In this document: positions 60,470-64,000 of the stretch, piece after piece
Layout of the letters: every line of letters starts with the position of its first letter
Numbering within the stretch: position 1 is the first letter of the stretch
Origin: Bin87 sp965217175
GTDB lineage: Bacteria; Chloroflexota; Dehalococcoidia; Lucifugimonadales; UBA3495
Assembly: GCA_965217175.1 (NCBI GenBank)
Contig: OZ244251.1
Coordinates: 1,302,001-1,366,000, forward strand
Direction: 5' to 3'
Length of the DNA stretch: 64,000 nucleotides
Program-made: the position numbers and the translations under genes
The notes under the pieces: model-generated
What the model saw: the letters and a program-made list of their open reading frames with translations, nothing else
Told to the model about the DNA's origin: nothing
The model's database searches: none

Positions 60470-61120
60470 TACCGATTCCTCCGAGGTTTGCGACGCGCCG
60501 GAATCTATGCAATGCCGGCGGATGTTGCTGGCTGAATTCCCTGGATGATGCGGGGGTGAAACACTGCAAAACCTGCACCCGAAATCCCGCAGGCAGCGGT
60601 TTCTGATGGGCGCAGGCGCGGCATTGATTGCAAACCGCCTGCCCCCTATGTGTGAGGACAGGCGCAGGCGTAACGTGGCAGTTGCAAACGCATCATTTCA
60701 GCGTCAGTTTATCGGCCTGCCCTGAAATTTGTCAATAGATTCGGGTCGGTGGCGTCGTCTCGATCTGGGTGGTGGATTTATTGGGAACCCTGTGAGCGTT
60801 ATAAACTGAACACGGCGGCGGTACTGACGCATTACATATAATCCAATCTACGATTCGGGGCCAGCCGAGTACGAATCGCATGGTTTTTTGTTTGGGTTCC
60901 CGTAGTCGAGGTGAGCGCGCCGGTCGATTCCCTCTAATGTTGGTTGGTTGTCCATGGTTGCCTACTCCCACCGTAACGCACTTTGACACCTGCGCTCCAG
61001 GTCCCGGTCATGCCAGACGATTACCGCGTTTGGCCGTAATTCGCCCGGTGGGGCCTTTCGGGCAGCAACATGTTCCTCCTCGGTGGCGTTCACCATGTCT
61101 CGCTCAATGATTACAGCCTG
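60470..61120. other. Non-coding gap with a GC-rich hairpin region
   Basis: No convincing gene in 650 bases. The part next to the MoeB-like gene (60540-60710) is full of CAGGCG/CGCCTG elements. CGCCTGCCC (60636-60644) can pair with GGACAGGCG (60656-60664) with one mismatch, flanked by TTGCAAAC-like repeats at 60628 and 60685. As transcribed on the minus strand it would be the leader of the sulfur genes. I do not recognise a known riboswitch. Bases 60732-61120 show nothing clear. Confidence 0.4.
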
Positions 61121-61735
61121 TCAGAGTTTGATTTCTCCTACTGTCTTCCCGTATTCGGGGAGCGCGATGTTCTCCCAGTATTCAGCACTATTGGGGTCGA
61201 ACCCAAGGTGTGTGACAGCTTCGCGACATTCCGCACCGTGCTCCCCCTGCAAATTTCGCGTTGTCGGCGCATATAGTCTTCGGCTTCCGAACGGGTAGGC
61301 GTAAGCCACAGCTCGGTCAGTGTCACCGCAGTAGTAACCGCCAAACCCACCTCCATGCTCTTCCGTTATTTTGGCGGTGCACTGGTTTGGGCTTACTATA
61401 TAGCCATTCTCGTCGAGGAGGTCACGGACCACTTGCTCGGGGATATCGTCCACTCTCCACGACGGCTCACCCGCTGCCCCTGGAATCTCGATCACTATCG
61501 ACGACGGCTCACCGTCTGGCCAATCAACTATCATCACCCCGACGACGACCGACATAAAAATCATACCAGTAGCAGTCAGACCAATTAGGATGAACAGGGA
61601 TATTTTCAGAGGAGAGAGGCTAAGCTTACGTACCCGCCTCTGACCATTGGACTTCCGCATCAGCATCAGAACTACGACACACAAGGCCACCAACAAATAC
61701 ACCCCAACCATCGACATCCAAATTATCGTCTCCAT
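61121..61735 (-). CDS. Hypothetical membrane protein, 204 aa
   Basis: Not recognised. Two hydrophobic helices (VGVYLLVALCVVVLMLM and ISLFILIGLTATGMIFMSVVVG) with a basic loop between them (RKSNGQRRVRKLSLSPLK), then an exported C-terminal part of about 130 residues with four Cys (NQCTAKI, GYYCGDT, ECREAV) that may form disulfides. The DNA is less GC-rich than the neighbours. ATG 61735 has no striking ribosome site. Confidence 0.6.
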   Translation of the reverse strand: METIIWMSMVGVYLLVALCVVVLMLMRKSNGQRRVRKLSLSPLKISLFILIGLTATGMIFMSVVVGVMIVDWPDGEPSSIVIEIPGAAGEPSWRVDDIPEQVVRDLLDENGYIVSPNQCTAKITEEHGGGFGGYYCGDTDRAVAYAYPFGSRRLYAPTTRNLQGEHGAECREAVTHLGFDPNSAEYWENIALPEYGKTVGEIKL

Positions 61736-61805
61736 CGTGCTTTATCATCCTGCGCATGCTCATATCCCGTGCAATTCCAGTCAAGTTCGCATTCCAGAAT
61801 TTTTA

Positions 61806-62696
61806 TTATCGTAACGAAGAGAATTCAAACTCAATCTGATCTCGATCCCTGTAATGCGCCGGCATCTCTTCCGCATCAACCATAACCGACGACAACCAAA
61901 CCGTTTTCTCAGAATTCCAAAACTCCATCATTGATTCCCCGGCTGAGGACCGATACCTGATTTGTTCGGTCGTGATCCATCCCCCGAAGCTCAGATGGAC
62001 ACCATCCCAATCTTGGGACACGGCGCGCCAATCGGGAACCAAAATGTGACGATCCTCTCTGTCCTCTATGCGCCAAGAAGCAGGGTATCGAGCGCACAGG
62101 CTATGCCATGACTCCGGGCCATCAATTTCATAGACCTTTGCTTGTGAATCAATTTTCAGTCGCCAACAGCTCAACGGGTATCGCGGTGTTACTCCCCACA
62201 TGTAATCCAAATCGGTCATTTCCGACGTGGTTTGCTCTCGATATGTAGAAGTGCCGTAAGCACGAGCAGGTGTTTGCCCACCACCGCGTTCATCATCGAA
62301 TAACCCCCACGTATCAGGTGTAGGTATGGTTTTTGAATGCGATACCCAGATCTGATTATCAAGATCAATCGGGTCGAACCACCAAGATGTCGCATCACAA
62401 TTGAGCAACCGTTTTGCGTATTCTTCAAGATTGGCGGCGACCCGTTTAGCACGGTTGATCATTATCAATCGGTCGGGATTCGGACGTTCTATGAAACTTG
62501 CGCTTTGGGTTGCCAGATGAAAAGAGCGATATGGTTTCGCCAATTCCTCCGTTGTCAGACCCGTATCATGTGCCCCTATAAGAAAAATAGAGCTTATAGG
62601 TCCATTCAGCATATTCGCGACGCGTCGTTTTAACATGTTCGTTGTCAATAGCCCATTTCGGTTCCTGCAATCCGGCATCGCAACGCATTGACACAA
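61806..62696 (-). CDS. Hypothetical protein, up to 296 aa
   Basis: Not recognised. Rich in Trp, Asp and Arg, without signal peptide or membrane helix; stretches such as DATSWWFDPIDLDNQIWVSHSK and WDGVHLSFGGWITTEQIRYRS look like a folded soluble domain. Start uncertain; ATG 62678 or 62636 are as likely as TTG 62696. The composition is more AT-rich than the rest of the window, suggesting recent acquisition together with the gene at 61121. Confidence 0.55.
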   Translation of the reverse strand: MCQCVAMPDCRNRNGLLTTNMLKRRVANMLNGPISSIFLIGAHDTGLTTEELAKPYRSFHLATQSASFIERPNPDRLIMINRAKRVAANLEEYAKRLLNCDATSWWFDPIDLDNQIWVSHSKTIPTPDTWGLFDDERGGGQTPARAYGTSTYREQTTSEMTDLDYMWGVTPRYPLSCWRLKIDSQAKVYEIDGPESWHSLCARYPASWRIEDREDRHILVPDWRAVSQDWDGVHLSFGGWITTEQIRYRSSAGESMMEFWNSEKTVWLSSVMVDAEEMPAHYRDRDQIEFEFSSLR

Positions 62697-62760
62697 TAAG
62701 TCGCCATCGTGCTCACGGAACTTGGCTTGATTGCGGTCGCAATCACGATTATTAGTCGTG

Positions 62761-63254
62761 TTGGCTGGGGAAGCGCGGATTTAGCGCGGGAGCGCCACGC
62801 AGGTTGAAATGGAACCGGCTCGGTTCAGGAAGGCCGGCCAATGGGAATGGGATGCAACATCCGCTCCTGGGCGTCTGCCTGATGATCGGCGGCGCTGATG
62901 AGGGCGCTTTGCCGCGTTGCCAGGTGTTCCAGGGTAGTGGCTTCCAGCACCTGCTGAATTGAATCTTCCACCGTTTGCCAGATTTCTTCCTGGGCGCACG
63001 AATCGGCTTGGCTGGGGAAGCGCGGATTTAGCGCGGGAGCGCCACGCAGATTGAAACGGCGCCGGCTCGGTTCAGGAAGGCCGGCCAATGGGAATGGGAT
63101 GCAACATCCGCTCCTGGGCGTCTGCCTGATGATCGGCGGCGCTGATGAGGGCGCTTTGCCGCGTTGCCAGGTGTTCCAGGGTAGTGGCTTCCAGCACCTG
63201 CTGAATTGAATCTTCCACCGTTTGCCAGATTTCTTTCTGGGCGCACGAATCGGC
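62761..63254. repeat. 247-bp tandem duplication covering the 3' end of the Rrf2 gene
   Basis: Copy A 62761-63007 and copy B 63008-63254, both starting TTGGCTGGGGAAGCGCGGAT and ending GCGCACGAATCGGC. They differ at a handful of bases (for example AGGTTGAAATGGAACC against AGATTGAAACGGCGCC). Copy B is the true gene end. Confidence 0.92.
62825..63007 (-). pseudogene. Orphan copy of the Rrf2 C-terminus
   Basis: Copy A of the 247-bp duplication encodes the last 60 residues of the Rrf2 protein (EEIWQTVEDSIQQVLEATTL to PIPIGRPS) without its DNA-binding domain. It differs from the gene at one codon near the start (EE for KE). It has no own start and is probably silent. Confidence 0.8.
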
Positions 63255-63557
63255 GAACATACAGTCGGTGGGGATGGTAAGGCAGTCGAGGGGCGATGCG
63301 TTGCCGTCGAGTTCCTGCATGATGTCGTAGAGGTTTACATCGGCCGGGGTGCGGGCGAGCAGGTGTCCTCCCTGCGGCCCCCGACGGCTGTGGACGAAAC
63401 CGCTTTTGTTCAGGGTGGACATGAGGCGTTCGAGGTAGGGCTCGGGAATACCCTGCCGGTAGGCGATGGTTGCCGTCTGCACGGGACCACCTCCGTAGCG
63501 CATGGCTAACTCAACCAATGCGCGGACGCCATAGTCGACTTTCATGGGTATGCGCAA
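63072..63557 (-). CDS. Rrf2 family transcriptional regulator
   Basis: 161 aa. Winged helix at residues 1-70: VDYGVRALVELAMRYGG, GIPEPYLERLMSTLNKSGFVHSRRGPQGGHLLAR. Three cysteines in LDCLTIPTDCMFADSC (spacing C-x6-C-x5-C) sit where IscR/NsrR bind an Fe-S cluster, so a redox or Fe-S sensor is likely. TTG 63557 with GGAGGTG just upstream gives the canonical MRIP-like start; ATG 63545 is less likely. Target genes unknown; it does not adjoin isc/suf genes here. Confidence 0.88.
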   Translation of the reverse strand: MRIPMKVDYGVRALVELAMRYGGGPVQTATIAYRQGIPEPYLERLMSTLNKSGFVHSRRGPQGGHLLARTPADVNLYDIMQELDGNASPLDCLTIPTDCMFADSCAQKEIWQTVEDSIQQVLEATTLEHLATRQSALISAADHQADAQERMLHPIPIGRPS

Positions 63558-63645
63558 ACCGACACCTCCGTATCTGTTGTTATTATACCCACATTGCAGC
63601 CGTAATGCCAAATGCCCTGACGGCATTGCGCTGATGGCGGGGCGG

Positions 63646-64000
63646 CTATTGGGTTGATTCCGTCGATTTAGCGCCGCGTCGGTCGTAAACCGTCATGTAT
63701 GTACCGATTCCGGTGGCAATCAGCTGCCCTTCCGCGCCGAATATCTCCATATCGCCCACGATGATTCTTCCGCCCCTGCTTTTGATGCTACTTCGGGCGG
63801 TCAGCGTCCCGTCTTTGGCCGGGGCGATGAAGTTCAGTTTGAGCTCGATGGTGACGGCATGTTCACCTTCTTTCAGGACCGAACGGCAGGCACGAAAAAA
63901 AGCATAGTCGGCGAGGGCGACCAGCAATCCGCCCTGCACCACACCGGCCCGCTGACGGTGTTTGTCAGCTATTGTCATGAAGGCGGTGCCCACGCCGTCT
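63646..64000 (-). CDS. PaaI-type hotdog thioesterase (5' end outside window)
   Basis: At least 118 codons; the frame runs off the window end, so the N-terminus is missing. The hotdog core KHRQRAGVVQGGLLVALADYAFFRAC holds the family's G-V-x-x-G-G pattern with the catalytic Asp in LADYA. The following VTIELKLNFIAPAKDGTLTARS is typical of PaaI/YdiI acyl-CoA thioesterases. Possibly part of an aromatic or acyl-CoA pathway continuing beyond 64000. Confidence 0.82.
   Translation of the reverse strand, partial: DGVGTAFMTIADKHRQRAGVVQGGLLVALADYAFFRACRSVLKEGEHAVTIELKLNFIAPAKDGTLTARSSIKSRGGRIIVGDMEIFGAEGQLIATGIGTYMTVYDRRGAKSTESTQ

Noticed and set aside
60732..60989. 85-codon minus-strand open frame
   Set aside because: No ribosome site, no recognisable fold, and proline/arginine-rich composition; treated as non-coding.

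Overview
The window looks like a chromosomal segment of an uncultivated Chloroflexota bacterium, most likely of the Dehalococcoidia/SAR202 type. This is inference from gene content: luciferase-like flavin oxidoreductases, CaiB CoA transferase, HpaB-type hydroxylase, a split 2-oxoacid decarboxylase, a tetraether-synthase-like radical SAM protein, DUF58/DUF4129 proteins, and a GC-rich genome peppered with short palindromic dispersed repeats. No 16S or other definitive marker is present. The repeats fall into four recurring families: CACGTCGC...CTCGCAATGACAG; CCCTCTCCC...GGGAGAGGG; CCTTCGACAGGCTCAGGA; CCCGCGAAGGCGGGAATCC. They fill most gaps between operons.

Layout. 0.2-2.3 kb: an IS630-type insertion sequence that has cut off the 3' end of a Pro/Thr-repeat lipoprotein gene and itself carries a nested 131-bp MITE. 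2.3-4.5 kb: two-subunit TPP decarboxylase and HpcH aldolase. 4.7-5.4 kb: RNase P RNA and tRNA-Ile. 5.5-11 kb: a compact partner-switch signalling operon (STAS antagonist, REC-PP2C phosphatase, RsbW-like kinase, periplasmic-binding lipoprotein, histidine kinase). 12-14 kb: TPP riboswitch followed by a thiC that carries both a nonsense codon and loss of one Fe-S cluster cysteine. 14-21 kb: hydroxyacid dehydrogenase, tRNA-Gln, an aromatic-oxidation operon (LLM oxidoreductase, HpaB, VOC), cupin and P450. 21-25 kb: dnaJ-prmA and a degenerate kinase/PP2C pair. 25.5-28.5 kb: ino1, a PimA-like glycosyltransferase and a CDP-alcohol phosphotransferase, together pointing to phosphatidylinositol (mannoside) lipids; an inositol monophosphatase lies at 42.8-43.6 kb. 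29-38 kb: ribH, LLM oxidoreductase, DUF4129/DUF58, EEP nuclease-fold protein, CMD protein, TPR protein, plsY, methyltransferase. 38.5-42.7 kb: radical SAM (Tes-like), orphan adenine methyltransferase, CaiB and two small membrane proteins. 44-52.4 kb: NUDIX, DUF4286-like, gyrB, hpt, a frameshifted lipoprotein, gamma-glutamyltransferase, rpsT, lexA with its operator. 52.4-58.2 kb: NrtS-like protein and the classic nusA-ylxR-infB-rbfA-truB translation operon. 58.5-60.5 kb: a cysteine synthase/MoeB pair. 60.5-63 kb: an anonymous accessory patch. 63-64 kb: Rrf2 regulator whose 3' end is tandemly duplicated, and a PaaI-type thioesterase cut by the window end.

The strongest observations are the doubly damaged thiC behind an intact-looking TPP riboswitch, the nested MITE-in-IS630-in-gene with reconstructable target sites, the partner-switch operon with a built-in periplasmic sensor lipoprotein, the inositol-lipid cluster with a Tes-like radical SAM enzyme nearby, and the dispersed repeat family that in places supplies intrinsic terminators. 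I did not find a CRISPR array, prophage or obvious defence island.
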